A DNA stretch of 64,000 nucleotides, from positions 372,001 through 436,000 of the forward strand of contig NZ_PHUL01000001.1 of NCBI RefSeq assembly GCF_002813425.1. Direction: 5' to 3'. This stretch comes from Cellulophaga sp. RHA19 (GTDB lineage: Bacteria > Bacteroidota > Bacteroidia > Flavobacteriales > Flavobacteriaceae). The notes under the pieces are model-generated. The model worked only from the letters and a program-made list of their open reading frames with translations, did no database searches and was not told the origin of the DNA. The position numbers and the translations under genes were made by a program. Below, one piece after another: positions 47,467 through 56,132 of the stretch (within the stretch, counting starts at the first letter, position 1; each line of letters begins with the position of its first letter).

Positions 47467-49131
47467 ATGAATTGGATTTTAGGAGTTATTATCATTTTAA
47501 TTTTACTCTATCTTTTAAGTAATTACCGAAAGAAAAAAAGAAGAAAAAAAACTCTAAATAATTTAGTAAACAATTGGAGTAAACAAAAAAGCAAAGATGA
47601 ATTTCATTTTGTGTCAATAGAAAAATATTTTAATAATAACAACGAAAAAAAAGATGCCTTTCATACCATATCTGATAGATGCGCAACTGATTTAGACATT
47701 AATGAAACTTTTAAAATAATTGACAGAACTTCTTCAAAAATTGGACAACAATATCTGTATTACAAATTAAGGTCAATTAAAAACAAAGATAAATTAAAGG
47801 ATTTTAGTAATTTAACACTTCTATTTGAAGAAAATGAAGATTTAAGATTAAAAGCTCAATTAAATTTAACGAGTTTAAATTCTAATGATTCTTACTCACT
47901 TGAAAGTTTAGTTACATCACAACCAATTGAAAAACCAAAAATTATTTGGTTAATTTATACATTATCTATTTTATCAATATCTTTTATTTTTTTAGGTTTT
48001 TTCTTTCCTATATTTTTCATTTTCCTTATTCCTATACTTGCAACAAATATGGTATTTCATTATAAGAATAAATGGGAAGTTTCAAATTATATTGATGGTG
48101 TAAGCCAACTTTCTAAAGCACTTGTTGTTTCGAAAAATCTTGTCAGTTATCCAAAAATTAAAAATCACTTTAACAACACTTCATTTATAAAAGAAATTGA
48201 AGCAATTAGTTTAAAAACAGCTTTTATAAGTTTTGAGAAAAAAGTTGATAATGAATTTGCAATTGCTTTTTGGATAGTAACAGAATTTATAAAAGTTCTT
48301 TTAAATTTTGAGTATATTATTTTTTATAGTTTTATTGATTCAATTACAAAAAGGAAAAAAGACCTTAAAAATATGTTTCATTTTATAGGCGAAATTGATT
48401 CTGCTATATCGACAGCTTCATTAAAAGCAAGTGAATATGAATTGTGCGAACCGAAATTTATAGAAGAAAAGGAATTAGTTGTAAAAGATATTTATCATCC
48501 ATTGATTAAAAACTGTATAGTCAACAGTTTAGATTTATTAAATAAAAGCTTATTACTAACTGGTTCAAATATGTCTGGGAAAACAACATTTATTAGAAGT
48601 GTATCAATAAACAGTGTTTTAGCACAAACAATCAATATTTGTTTTGCAAAAGAATATGTTGCTCCATTTTTTAAATTGTATTCTTCAATAAGAATTACTG
48701 ATGACATATTAGAAAACACAAGTTATTATCTTGAGGAAGTTTTAACTATTAAAGAATTAACAGATGCCTCTAACAGTAAAAATCCTTGTCTTTTTGTATT
48801 AGATGAAATTTTTAAAGGAACTAATACAATAGAGAGAATTTCGGGAGGAAAAGCTATATTATCATATCTTAATAAAGGAAATAACGTTGTTTTAGTTTCG
48901 ACACACGACATTGAATTAACCAATATTTTAAATAAAGAGAATTTTGAATTATTTCATTTTAGTGAGTTAATAGAAAACAATGAGCTCACTTTTGACCATA
49001 AACTAAAAGAAGGAAAATTAAAAACTAGAAACGCAATTAAGATATTAGAATTATACAATTTTCCGAAGGAAATAATAGGAGACGCAAGAGAAACTGAAAA
49101 AATAACATTTGCCAATACCATATGTAATTAA
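47467..49131 (+). CDS. Membrane-anchored MutS-like ATPase
   Basis: 554 residues. An N-terminal membrane helix (WILGVIIILILLYLLSNY), a helical lever part and a pair of membrane helices (about 157-198: IIWLIYTLSILSISFIFLGF and on) precede a MutS domain V ATPase. Walker A is GSNMSGKTT at 366-374, the Walker B acids D446-E447 are in FVLDEIFKGTN, and VLVSTHDIEL is the switch. It has no mismatch-binding domains I-II. Such proteins are frequent in Bacteroidota and their role is not known; they are not the mismatch-repair MutS. Single gene between boundary sites H and J. Confidence 0.85.
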   Translation: MNWILGVIIILILLYLLSNYRKKKRRKKTLNNLVNNWSKQKSKDEFHFVSIEKYFNNNNEKKDAFHTISDRCATDLDINETFKIIDRTSSKIGQQYLYYKLRSIKNKDKLKDFSNLTLLFEENEDLRLKAQLNLTSLNSNDSYSLESLVTSQPIEKPKIIWLIYTLSILSISFIFLGFFFPIFFIFLIPILATNMVFHYKNKWEVSNYIDGVSQLSKALVVSKNLVSYPKIKNHFNNTSFIKEIEAISLKTAFISFEKKVDNEFAIAFWIVTEFIKVLLNFEYIIFYSFIDSITKRKKDLKNMFHFIGEIDSAISTASLKASEYELCEPKFIEEKELVVKDIYHPLIKNCIVNSLDLLNKSLLLTGSNMSGKTTFIRSVSINSVLAQTINICFAKEYVAPFFKLYSSIRITDDILENTSYYLEEVLTIKELTDASNSKNPCLFVLDEIFKGTNTIERISGGKAILSYLNKGNNVVLVSTHDIELTNILNKENFELFHFSELIENNELTFDHKLKEGKLKTRNAIKILELYNFPKEIIGDARETEKITFANTICN

Positions 49132-49251
49132 TTGCCTGTCTAGTGGCTACTTACAAATCCCGAAGCCTTGGCACTCTCGGAATATTCTATTCGATTTTTA
49201 TTTACTAAATTAGGTACTTAAACTAGTAACTACCCAAAGCCTAACTGTTAG
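49118..49251 (+). repeat. attC-like boundary element, diverged copy (site J)
   Basis: Left part CATATGTAATTAATTGCC overlaps the end of the MutS-like gene, and the right part ends CTAACTGTTAG. The middle shares CTACTTACAAATCCCGAA with site H and TTTTTATTTACTAAATTAG with site F. It is the last member of the series. Confidence 0.45.
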
Positions 49252-49281
49252 TAAATATTAAAATGAAACAATCTTATCCAA

Positions 49282-50001
49282 ATGAAATATAGAAGTATAA
49301 TTACATTCTGTTTGCTAATACTTTTGCTCCTGTTTGCATCAATGACTAACTCAACAGGCCCTTCCTATGTTCATGCAGAAATTAAACCTATTTCAATTAA
49401 TAAAAAAGGTGAGATACTTTGCAAAACTCGTTTTACAAAAAACGAAATGGGCGCTTATAGTCCTATGAAAATAGAATATGGATTTTGCGTTATTACTAAA
49501 GATACAATTATAGAATTTAAAACAAAAACAATTAACCCTAGTCCTGAGGCTTCTTATTATGACCAAACAAAGTATTGGTATGATAAATTTGAATCTGAAA
49601 CAAACCAAAAACAATTAGACGAAATAAAAAAAAGTATTCTTAAAAACGAATATGATTTCTCTTTAAATCAAATTGACTCTTTTAAAATAGACAAAGTAAT
49701 GTCAATTTCAGATTTTGAAAAAACTAAAAAAATATCTCTAAAAAATAATAAACAAAAAGCATTACATAACGCTTACAGCAAAGAATATTATAGTGATAAA
49801 AAGGTTCATTTACTGTATGATTTTGGAGATATTCTAATTTTTAACAATAATAATGATATTGATAATAATAAATTAGAACTAGAACTGGGAGCTGAATTTA
49901 ACTACTATAATTCTTCTAATAGTTTAATTAATGATAAGGGTGAAAATATAAACTTAGGGTTTGAAATTAATAAAGTGACAGGTATATTAATAGTCAAATA
50001 A
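49282..50001 (+). CDS. Exported hypothetical protein
   Basis: 239 residues with a strongly hydrophobic N-terminus (IITFCLLILLLLFASM) acting as signal or anchor. The mature part opens with GPSYVHAEIKPISINKKGEI and is rich in Asn, Asp, Lys and Tyr, with beta-like segments (KVHLLYDFGDILIFNNNNDI). Low-complexity Asn/Asp stretches occur near the end. I recognise no family. It is a single gene following boundary site J and is the last intact gene of the accessory region. Confidence 0.6.
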   Translation: MKYRSIITFCLLILLLLFASMTNSTGPSYVHAEIKPISINKKGEILCKTRFTKNEMGAYSPMKIEYGFCVITKDTIIEFKTKTINPSPEASYYDQTKYWYDKFESETNQKQLDEIKKSILKNEYDFSLNQIDSFKIDKVMSISDFEKTKKISLKNNKQKALHNAYSKEYYSDKKVHLLYDFGDILIFNNNNDIDNNKLELELGAEFNYYNSSNSLINDKGENINLGFEINKVTGILIVK

Positions 50002-50081
50002 AGAGTATAAAAAAACATCATATATAGCAATGTGATAACCTTTAAATGTTGCTTTAAACAACAATCTATATTGCTCTAATA

Positions 50082-50311
50082 ATGAAAGTAGCAATTATAA
50101 CATTATCTTTAGTTCTGTGTATTTCTTCTTGTAAAAAGAAACATAAAAACACAGAAAAAAGTGTTACATCTGCTGCCAGTCTGGAGATAGAAAAAAAGAA
50201 TTTAAGGCTATTATTAATTCTTTTAATGTTAAAGGAGCAATATTAATTTATGACTTAAAACAAGACACCTACTTTTTTGCAACCAATTTAGAGCCAAATA
50301 AAGATTTTTAA
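50082..50311 (+). pseudogene. Decayed N-terminal fragment resembling a class D beta-lactamase
   Basis: The first frame (ATG at 50082) encodes a lipoprotein-like start, MKVAIITLSLVLCISSCKKK, and stops at 50246. In the +2-shifted frame the sequence continues EFKAIINSFNVKGAILIYDL followed by KQDTYFFATNLEPNKDF and a stop at 50311. The motif NVKGAILIYDLKxDTYF is like the segment preceding the STFK serine motif of class D (OXA-type) enzymes. The STFK region and everything after it are missing. So this would be a frameshifted, truncated and inactive remnant. The identification rests on about 35 residues. Confidence 0.5.
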
Positions 50312-50601
50312 TTAAATACTTTTATAAAAAAAAGAATGAATTTAACTCTTATGGCTTTAAAAAAGTTAAACGTTCTAAAATAAATATATCTATAGCTTAA
50401 GCCATTTTTTATAGTTTTTTTAAGCCTTATAATACATATAATTTACTCTTAGTAAAAAATTTAAGAATTAAATTCGGTATTCTATTTTCTCATTAATAAA
50501 AACAATACTAAATTGCCCTACATAAATATCACCCAAAAATAAAGTATTTACGCACTAAGTATTTAATAAAAACCAACGTTTATTAGGCCAATTAAAGAAT
50601 T
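50312..50601. other. Remnant sequence before the DUF3137 gene
   Basis: 290 bp without an intact gene. One frame (about 50321-50400) reads FYKKKNEFNSYGFKKVKRSK and ends INISIA before a stop. This looks like the tail of a further lost gene. The rest is AT-rich. No boundary palindrome was found. Confidence 0.35.
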
Positions 50602-52260
50602 ATGACAACTACACAATTAAAACAACAACTGTTAAGCGCACACCAAAGAGATAAAAAACTTTCATTATTAGGTTTCATATTAATAATAGTTGCCATAGCA
50701 ATTGTTGCAAGTTTAGTATACGTATATGCTTATGACGCTGTTGCCAGCTATATACAAAATATGCTAAAAGGAATTACAGACACTGCAAATAGTGACGAAA
50801 CCCCTTTTTACTACAAATTAATTGTGCCTGCTATACTAGTTTCTATGTTAGCTGCACCAGTATTAAAGCTTATTGCCTTAACAAAAAGGCCTAAATTAAT
50901 AGATGAACTTATTCTTAAAATTGATAATGGTGCTATAGCATCTAACATAGAACAAAGAACTGTATATAAAATTATAATACCGCTTTTAAAAATTAACATA
51001 AGGCTAGCTCCTGTAGAATATGTTACCATAGTACTAGACCAAGATACCAAATACAAACCTTACGACTTACCTATTGAAGCCTATGACATTCCAGATTTAA
51101 AGCTAATATTAAGTGGTGTAAACACAGAACAAATAAATAAAGCTTGGGATGAATTATACAGTACCAGTGAAAATAAAAACGAAGAAATAGAGTATCCACT
51201 AAAGCCTAAAGATGAATTTAAAAAATTTATAGATACTACATTATTTAATGAGATTAACCAGTTAGAGCAAGATAGAAACAAAGACAAAAAGAAGTACATA
51301 AAATACCTTATATTTTCTGTCATAATTGTTCTTATTTTCGGAGGCGGATATGCTTATCTACAGTTATCAAACACTCCATTTAAATCAGAATATATCATTT
51401 ATGCTTTCTTTATAGCATTTGGACTTTCATACGCCTATATAATTGCTCTTAGCACTAGCAAAGTTAAACCAGGTACAGTTACAGTTGCTAATTCTAGTAA
51501 TAGTTTTAAAACTAAAATTTTAAAACCGATGATTGACTTTATTAACCCCAATTTTCATTTTGTATTACACGGACATATTACCTTACCAGAGTTACTAGAA
51601 ACTGGTCTATTGCAAAACAAACAATACATTATAGATGGTAATGACCAAATATTGGGAGCGCACAAAGGAGTACCTTTTCAGATGAGTGATCTTGATGTAG
51701 CATACCAAGAAAACTTTTCTAGTGAAAAAAGTGGTCCAGACCAAGTTTTTTATGGTCAGGCTTTTATTGCTAAATTCAACAAAAAATTTAGCTCAGAGTT
51801 ATATTTAGTTCCAAAGAAAACTTCTAAAAAGAAGGTTATAGATTCTGTTTCTGAAACCTTAACACTAGGAATGGCAGGTACAAGAACCACAGATATAGAT
51901 ATGTATACTAGTTATGATTTTGGCTCTAAAGTAATGCTAGAAGACCCAGAGTTTTCTAAATTATTTAATGTGTATTGTAATGACCAAACTGAAGCTAGGT
52001 ACATTTTAACTCCGGCTTTAATGGACAAAATAAAATCAATAGCCAATAGAACCAAAGGAGATTTATTTATCTCTTTTAAAAATAATAGAATATCAATCTT
52101 AAATAATAGCGGTTTAAATAATTTTGAACCTGGAAGATTTAAATCTTTAAGTAAAAATGACAATGAACTCTTATTAGAGTTTTATTCTAATTTACACAAC
52201 CAATTATCAATTATAGACGATTTAAAATTAAACATTAACATCTGGAATAAAAACAATTAA
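50602..52260 (+). CDS. DUF3137 family membrane protein
   Basis: 552 residues. Two membrane pairs: one near the N-terminus (LSLLGFILIIVAIAIVASLV, and about 72-90) and one in the middle (YLIFSVIIVLIFGGGYAYLQ, YIIYAFFIAFGLSYAYIIAL). The C-terminal part carries the DUF3137 domain: ILGAHKGVPFQMSDLDVAYQ, VFYGQAFIAKFNKKFSSELY. Function of the family is not established. It is coupled to lemA (1 bp apart). LemA and DUF3137 are often neighbours, which suggests a joint envelope role. GC and codon use look like the core again, so this gene marks the end of the accessory stretch. Confidence 0.85.
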   Translation: MTTTQLKQQLLSAHQRDKKLSLLGFILIIVAIAIVASLVYVYAYDAVASYIQNMLKGITDTANSDETPFYYKLIVPAILVSMLAAPVLKLIALTKRPKLIDELILKIDNGAIASNIEQRTVYKIIIPLLKINIRLAPVEYVTIVLDQDTKYKPYDLPIEAYDIPDLKLILSGVNTEQINKAWDELYSTSENKNEEIEYPLKPKDEFKKFIDTTLFNEINQLEQDRNKDKKKYIKYLIFSVIIVLIFGGGYAYLQLSNTPFKSEYIIYAFFIAFGLSYAYIIALSTSKVKPGTVTVANSSNSFKTKILKPMIDFINPNFHFVLHGHITLPELLETGLLQNKQYIIDGNDQILGAHKGVPFQMSDLDVAYQENFSSEKSGPDQVFYGQAFIAKFNKKFSSELYLVPKKTSKKKVIDSVSETLTLGMAGTRTTDIDMYTSYDFGSKVMLEDPEFSKLFNVYCNDQTEARYILTPALMDKIKSIANRTKGDLFISFKNNRISILNNSGLNNFEPGRFKSLSKNDNELLLEFYSNLHNQLSIIDDLKLNINIWNKNN

Positions 52261-52261
52261 A

Positions 52262-52810
52262 ATGGGAGCAGGAATAATAGTAACATTAGTAGTACTTGCA
52301 GTTATAGTCATTACAATCATTTCAATTTTTAATAAAATGACAAGGGCCAAAAACCAAATTGAAAACTCAATTTCATCATTGGACGCATCCTATATAAAAC
52401 GAAGCGACCTTATACCCAATTTGGTTGAAACAGTAAAGCAATATATGACTTATGAAAAAGGTACATTAGAAAAAATTACGGCGCTAAGATCATCAAAATC
52501 TAACTCAGACCCAGCAATAGAGAAAGAAGGAAGTCAGGCTTTAAAAAATTTAATGATACAAGTAGAAAATTACCCAGAACTTAAAGCAAACTCACAATTT
52601 ACCAACTTACAGTATAGTTGGAACGAGTCTGAAGAGCAAATTGCAGCTGGCAGAAGATACATTAGTTCCTCTATTACACATTATAACAATTCTATTAGCA
52701 CATTCCCAGCAAATACTGTTGCTAAGCTATTTGGATTTAAAAGCTACCAATGGCAATACGCAACTAAAGAGCAACAAGAGAACATAAATGCTAATGAATT
52801 GTTTAATTAA
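52262..52810 (+). CDS. lemA: LemA family protein
   Basis: 182 residues. One N-terminal membrane helix (IIVTLVVLAVIVITIISIF), then a helical bundle with the LemA signature: NQIENSISSLDASYIKRSDL, IPNLVETVKQYMTYEKGTLE, LMIQVENYPELKANSQF and ARRYISSSITHYNNSISTFP-type residues. It normally ends with AKLFGFKSYQ. All these blocks are present and the length is typical. The molecular function is unknown. It starts 1 bp after the DUF3137 gene, so translation is probably coupled. Confidence 0.92.
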   Translation: MGAGIIVTLVVLAVIVITIISIFNKMTRAKNQIENSISSLDASYIKRSDLIPNLVETVKQYMTYEKGTLEKITALRSSKSNSDPAIEKEGSQALKNLMIQVENYPELKANSQFTNLQYSWNESEEQIAAGRRYISSSITHYNNSISTFPANTVAKLFGFKSYQWQYATKEQQENINANELFN

Positions 52811-52878
52811 ACAAAGTATTACCAATATTTATACTTAAAAATAAATTATATTGCTACAATCATTAAAAAGTATAAAAA

Positions 52879-53253
52879 ATGGAACGATTTAGTAAAAAAT
52901 TTATTACCACAAAGGATTTAGAATGGGAAGAACTTGGCGGAGGAGTGTCAAGAAAATTCTTAGGTTATGACAACCAAATTATGATGGTAAAAGTAAAGTT
53001 TAACAAAGGTGCACTAGGTGCTCCACACCAACACTTTCATACGCAAGCTACCTACTGTGTATCTGGTAAGTTTGAATTTGAAATTAATGGTGAAAAGAAA
53101 ATTGTTGAAGCAGGAGATGGTGTTTACATAGAACCTAATCTACTGCACAGCGCTGTTTGCCTAGAAGAAGGTATGCTTATAGACACGTTTAGTCCTGTTA
53201 GAGAAGATTTCTTAAGCGGTGACGGTGTTTCTTATTTTGGAGATAAGAAATAA
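52879..53253 (+). CDS. Small cupin, KdgF-like
   Basis: 124 residues, single cupin domain, no signal. Metal-binding motif HQHFHTQATYCVSGKFEFEI (motif 1, with three His) and PNLLHSAV (motif 2, His). The tail MLIDTFSPVREDFL resembles KdgF, which opens 4,5-unsaturated uronates in pectin and alginate breakdown. Nothing nearby handles uronates, so the function in this organism is unsure; a general small cupin is the safe call. It follows lemA by 68 bp and is followed by a terminator. Confidence 0.75.
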   Translation: MERFSKKFITTKDLEWEELGGGVSRKFLGYDNQIMMVKVKFNKGALGAPHQHFHTQATYCVSGKFEFEINGEKKIVEAGDGVYIEPNLLHSAVCLEEGMLIDTFSPVREDFLSGDGVSYFGDKK

Positions 53254-53303
53254 CACTTAAAAAATGCTGTTATAAAAACAAACAGTACCTTATTATTAAA
53301 ATT

Positions 53304-53347
53304 TCCGAAGCTTTGTTGCACGCGTTCCTGAGCTTCGGATTTTTTTT
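53304..53347 (+). terminator. Rho-independent terminator after the cupin gene
   Basis: Stem TCCGAAGCT (53304-53312) pairs with AGCTTCGGA (53331-53339), then eight T. It decides against the longer start of the next gene, which would begin inside it. Confidence 0.9.
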
Positions 53348-53366
53348 GGCTTATATTAAAAAAACT

Positions 53367-54302
53367 ATGAAACAAATTATACTGTTATTAGCTTTAATTT
53401 TATTTTCAAACTTATTAAGTGGCCAATCTGAAAATGACATTACTACGTTTAGCAAAAAACTAGATCAATTTTATAATGTGCGCGATTTTTGCATTTCTAA
53501 AAACGGTAATGAAGCTTATTTTACAATACAGAGTCCTTCTGCAGAAATTTCTAAAATAGTAACACTAAAAAAAGAAGGCAATCAATGGTTAGAACCCAAA
53601 CTACTACCCTTTTGTGATGAGTTTATGTATCTAGAACCTTTTTTATCTCCAGATCAAAATAGGCTATTTTTTGTATCAGACAGGCCTTTGGATGATACTG
53701 CTAAACAAAAAAAAGATTTTGATATTTGGTATGTAGATAAAGATACCAAAAACAATAGTTGGTCTAAACCAAAAAACTTAGGCAAGCCTGTAAATTCTAA
53801 TTTAGATGAGTTTTACCCTACAGTAAGTAGCAACAACAATTTGTACTTTACAATGGCATCACCAGATGGCTTAGGTAAAGACGATATTTATTTTTGTGAG
53901 TGGAAATTAGGCGCATACCAACCTCCTGTTATATTAAATGAAAATATAAATAGTGATGGTTATGAGTTTAATGCCTTTGTATCTAAAAATGAAGACTTTT
54001 TGTTATTTACAAAATACAACACTGCAGACGGTCAAGGAAGTGGTGATTTATACATTTCTAAAAAAGATAAAAATAACAATTGGGCTAAAGCCAAAAACTT
54101 AGGCTTACCAATAAACACAAAATACATGGAGTATTGTCCTTTTTATGATGAAGAAAACCAAAAACTATACTTCACCAGTAAAAGAAAAAGTTTAAAACCA
54201 CAAGAGTTTAAAACAGTTTTAGATTTTACAAACTACGTAAAAGAAGCCAAAAACGGTTTAAGTAAAATATACGTTACCACTTTAAAAATTCTAAAAAATT
54301 AA
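53367..54302 (+). CDS. PD40 beta-propeller protein, exported
   Basis: About 311 residues from the ATG at 53367; an in-frame TTG at 53313 lies inside the terminator and is rejected. Signal peptide IILLLALILFSNLLSGQ. Several PD40 (TolB-like) propeller blades: EPFLSPDQNRLFFVSDRPLD, FYPTVSSNNNLYFTMASPDG, AFVSKNEDFLLFTKYNTADG and CPFYDEENQKLYFTSKRKS. Such domains bind partners in the periplasm; no catalytic residues are expected. Function unknown. Single gene. Confidence 0.83.
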   Translation: MKQIILLLALILFSNLLSGQSENDITTFSKKLDQFYNVRDFCISKNGNEAYFTIQSPSAEISKIVTLKKEGNQWLEPKLLPFCDEFMYLEPFLSPDQNRLFFVSDRPLDDTAKQKKDFDIWYVDKDTKNNSWSKPKNLGKPVNSNLDEFYPTVSSNNNLYFTMASPDGLGKDDIYFCEWKLGAYQPPVILNENINSDGYEFNAFVSKNEDFLLFTKYNTADGQGSGDLYISKKDKNNNWAKAKNLGLPINTKYMEYCPFYDEENQKLYFTSKRKSLKPQEFKTVLDFTNYVKEAKNGLSKIYVTTLKILKN

Positions 54303-54364
54303 ACTAAAAAAACATACGTGGTACAATAATTGTTTAAGACACACAGAACCAAAAATCTTATTTT

Positions 54365-54853
54365 ATGAATAACTCAAAACTATTACTATTATCATTATTT
54401 ATTTTAATAACTACAGCCTCTTGTAGTAGTGATGATGACGACGCCAGTCAAGAACTATACACACAAGAAGACTTAATCATTATGCACAACAATAGCTCTA
54501 AAACCTGGCAATTAGAAGCATATTACAGTGATTATAATTACAAGCAAAAAAGTAAACAAAATGATTGTCTTGTAGATGATATTTACACATTTAAACCAGA
54601 CGGAATTATAGAAGTAGTAGCGGGATTAGAAAATTGTTACTACGGAGATAACGAAATTGCTGAAGCGGAATATCGTTTTTATGAAGATGAAGGGCTCTTA
54701 TACATAACTATAATAAGAGGCGAAGTAACTGAAGATCTTGTCAAAACTACTTCTTTTTCCTTACATCTTATAGAGCTAACAGAAAACAGAATGGTGTTTG
54801 CTAGTGGAGACAAAGACAACTATAAAATATCTTTAATTTTTATAACAGAATAA
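54365..54853 (+). CDS. Lipoprotein, lipocalin-like
   Basis: 162 residues, lipoprotein signal ending TTASCSSDDDD; an acidic stretch right after the Cys is common for surface-exposed lipoproteins in this phylum. The rest is beta-rich: SKTWQLEAYYSDYNYKQ, DIYTFKPDGIIEVV and MVFASGDKDNYKISLIF, like the lipocalin-type domain of many flavobacterial lipoproteins. Two Cys (in NDCLVDD and LENCYYG) may bridge. Function unknown. A terminator follows. Confidence 0.75.
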   Translation: MNNSKLLLLSLFILITTASCSSDDDDASQELYTQEDLIIMHNNSSKTWQLEAYYSDYNYKQKSKQNDCLVDDIYTFKPDGIIEVVAGLENCYYGDNEIAEAEYRFYEDEGLLYITIIRGEVTEDLVKTTSFSLHLIELTENRMVFASGDKDNYKISLIFITE

Positions 54854-54865
54854 GTCTAAAAACTT

Positions 54866-54898
54866 AAAAAGCCTTGATATCACTATCAAGGCTTTTTT
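54866..54898. terminator. Rho-independent terminator between the lipoprotein gene and tRNA-Leu
   Basis: Stem AAAAAGCCTTGATA pairs with TATCAAGGC (54884-54892) and a T-run. It sits between converging genes and may serve both. Confidence 0.9.
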
Positions 54899-54902
54899 AT
54901 TG

Positions 54903-54982
54903 TACTCGAGGTGGGAATCGAACCCACACTCCGAAGAACTGGATTTTGAATCCAGCGCGTCTACCAGTTCCGCCACTCGAGC
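54903..54982 (-). tRNA. tRNA-Leu (anticodon CAA)
   Basis: Read on the minus strand: acceptor GCTCGAG with CTCGAGT (a G-U end pair), D arm GCGG..GGTAGACGC, anticodon stem CTGGA/TCCAG with loop TTCAAAA giving anticodon CAA, a long variable region of 11 bases, and T arm GTGGGTTCGATTCCCAC. The CCA end is not encoded. About 80 nt. Confidence 0.95.
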
Positions 54983-55071
54983 AATTGTAACGGACTGCAA
55001 AAATAAAAATAATTTCTTGTTTTTTTGCAAAAAATAAGAACAATTATCCTTTAGCTTAACAAATAAATTTT

Positions 55072-55079
55072 TAAATTTG
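55072..55079 (+). promoter_or_regulatory. Promoter -7 element of prs
   Basis: TAAATTTG fits the Bacteroidota consensus TAnnTTTG, 67 bp before the ATG at 55146. A -33 element is not clear. Confidence 0.55.
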
Positions 55080-55145
55080 CACCTCGTTAAAAAAAGGACA
55101 TTTAAGCCCTTGATTACGACCAACATAGAAATCAACAACACAACA

Positions 55146-56087
55146 ATGTCATACTCGGTCCCAGAACCTAAAATTTTTGCTTGTACACAAAGTACAGCTT
55201 TAGCTGAAAAAATAGCCAAATCATTTGGATCAGACTTAGGAAAAGTAAAATTTTCAAGATATAGCGACGGCGAATTTCAGCCTTCTTTTGAAGAGTCTGT
55301 TCGTGGCGCAAGAGTCTTTATTATTGGATCTACAAATCCAAGTTCAGAAAACTTAATGGAAATGTTACTTATGTTAGATGCTGCTAAAAGAGCATCTGCT
55401 AGGCATATTACTGCTGTTTTACCATATTTTGGTTGGGCAAGACAAGACCGTAAAGACAAACCTAGAGTGCCAATTGCAGCAAAACTAGTAGCAAAAATGC
55501 TAGAATCTGCAGGTGCAACAAGGATTATTACAATGGACTTGCACGCAGATCAAATTCAAGGTTTCTTTGAAAAACCAGTAGATCATTTATTTGCTTCTAC
55601 TTTATTTTTACCTTACTTAAAAAGTTTAAAGTTAGATAACCTTACAATTGCTTCTCCAGATATGGGTGGTTCTAAAAGAGCGTACGCATACTCTAAAGCA
55701 TTAGAGAGTGATGTTGTTATCTGCTACAAACAAAGAGAAAAAGCCAATATAATTTCTCATATGGAACTTATTGGTAATGTAGAAGGTAAAAATGTTGTTC
55801 TTGTAGACGATATGGTAGATACCGCAGGTACATTAACAAAAGCAGCAGACCTTATGATGGAAAGAGGTGCGCTTAGCGTAAGAGCTATTACAACGCACGC
55901 CTTACTTTCTGGTGACGCTTACGAAAAAATTGAAAAATCTAAACTTTCAGAACTTATAGTAACAGATTCAATTCCGTTAAAAAAGCAAAGTCCTAAAGTT
56001 AAAGTTGTAGAATCTGCTGAGTTATTTGCAGATGTTATGACTAGAGTTCACAACAATACATCTATTAGTTCAAAATTTTTAATGTAA
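55146..56087 (+). CDS. prs: Ribose-phosphate pyrophosphokinase
   Basis: 313 residues from the ATG at 55146 (MSYSVPEPKIFACTQ). A longer frame from a TTG at 55077 would start within the promoter element, so I reject it. PRPP synthase makes 5-phosphoribosyl diphosphate from ribose-5-phosphate and ATP. Visible parts: SDGEFQPSFEESVRG, PYFGWARQDRKDKPRVPI, and the PRPP-binding loop VVLVDDMVDTAGTL. It is followed by rplY, a common order in Flavobacteriia. Confidence 0.96.
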   Translation: MSYSVPEPKIFACTQSTALAEKIAKSFGSDLGKVKFSRYSDGEFQPSFEESVRGARVFIIGSTNPSSENLMEMLLMLDAAKRASARHITAVLPYFGWARQDRKDKPRVPIAAKLVAKMLESAGATRIITMDLHADQIQGFFEKPVDHLFASTLFLPYLKSLKLDNLTIASPDMGGSKRAYAYSKALESDVVICYKQREKANIISHMELIGNVEGKNVVLVDDMVDTAGTLTKAADLMMERGALSVRAITTHALLSGDAYEKIEKSKLSELIVTDSIPLKKQSPKVKVVESAELFADVMTRVHNNTSISSKFLM

Positions 56088-56103
56088 AACCGAACTAATA
56101 CAC

Positions 56104-56111
56104 TAATTTTG
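56104..56111 (+). promoter_or_regulatory. Promoter -7 element of rplY
   Basis: TAATTTTG fits TAnnTTTG, 21 bp before the ATG at 56133. Confidence 0.55.
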
Positions 56112-56132
56112 CACATTAATTAAATATATATA

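Noticed and set aside
47467..49131. Mismatch-repair MutS or MutS2
   Set aside because: Domains I-II and the Smr domain are missing and membrane helices are present.
41651..49251. CRISPR array or insertion sequence as explanation of the repeats
   Set aside because: Repeats are 130-200 bp, spaced by whole genes, without uniform spacers; there are no cas or transposase genes and no target-site duplications.
39300..50601. Prophage or conjugative element
   Set aside because: No structural, replication, integrase or transfer genes are seen.
54833..55219. Minus-strand open frame across the tRNA
   Set aside because: It covers tRNA-Leu, a terminator and the prs promoter; its translation has no family features.
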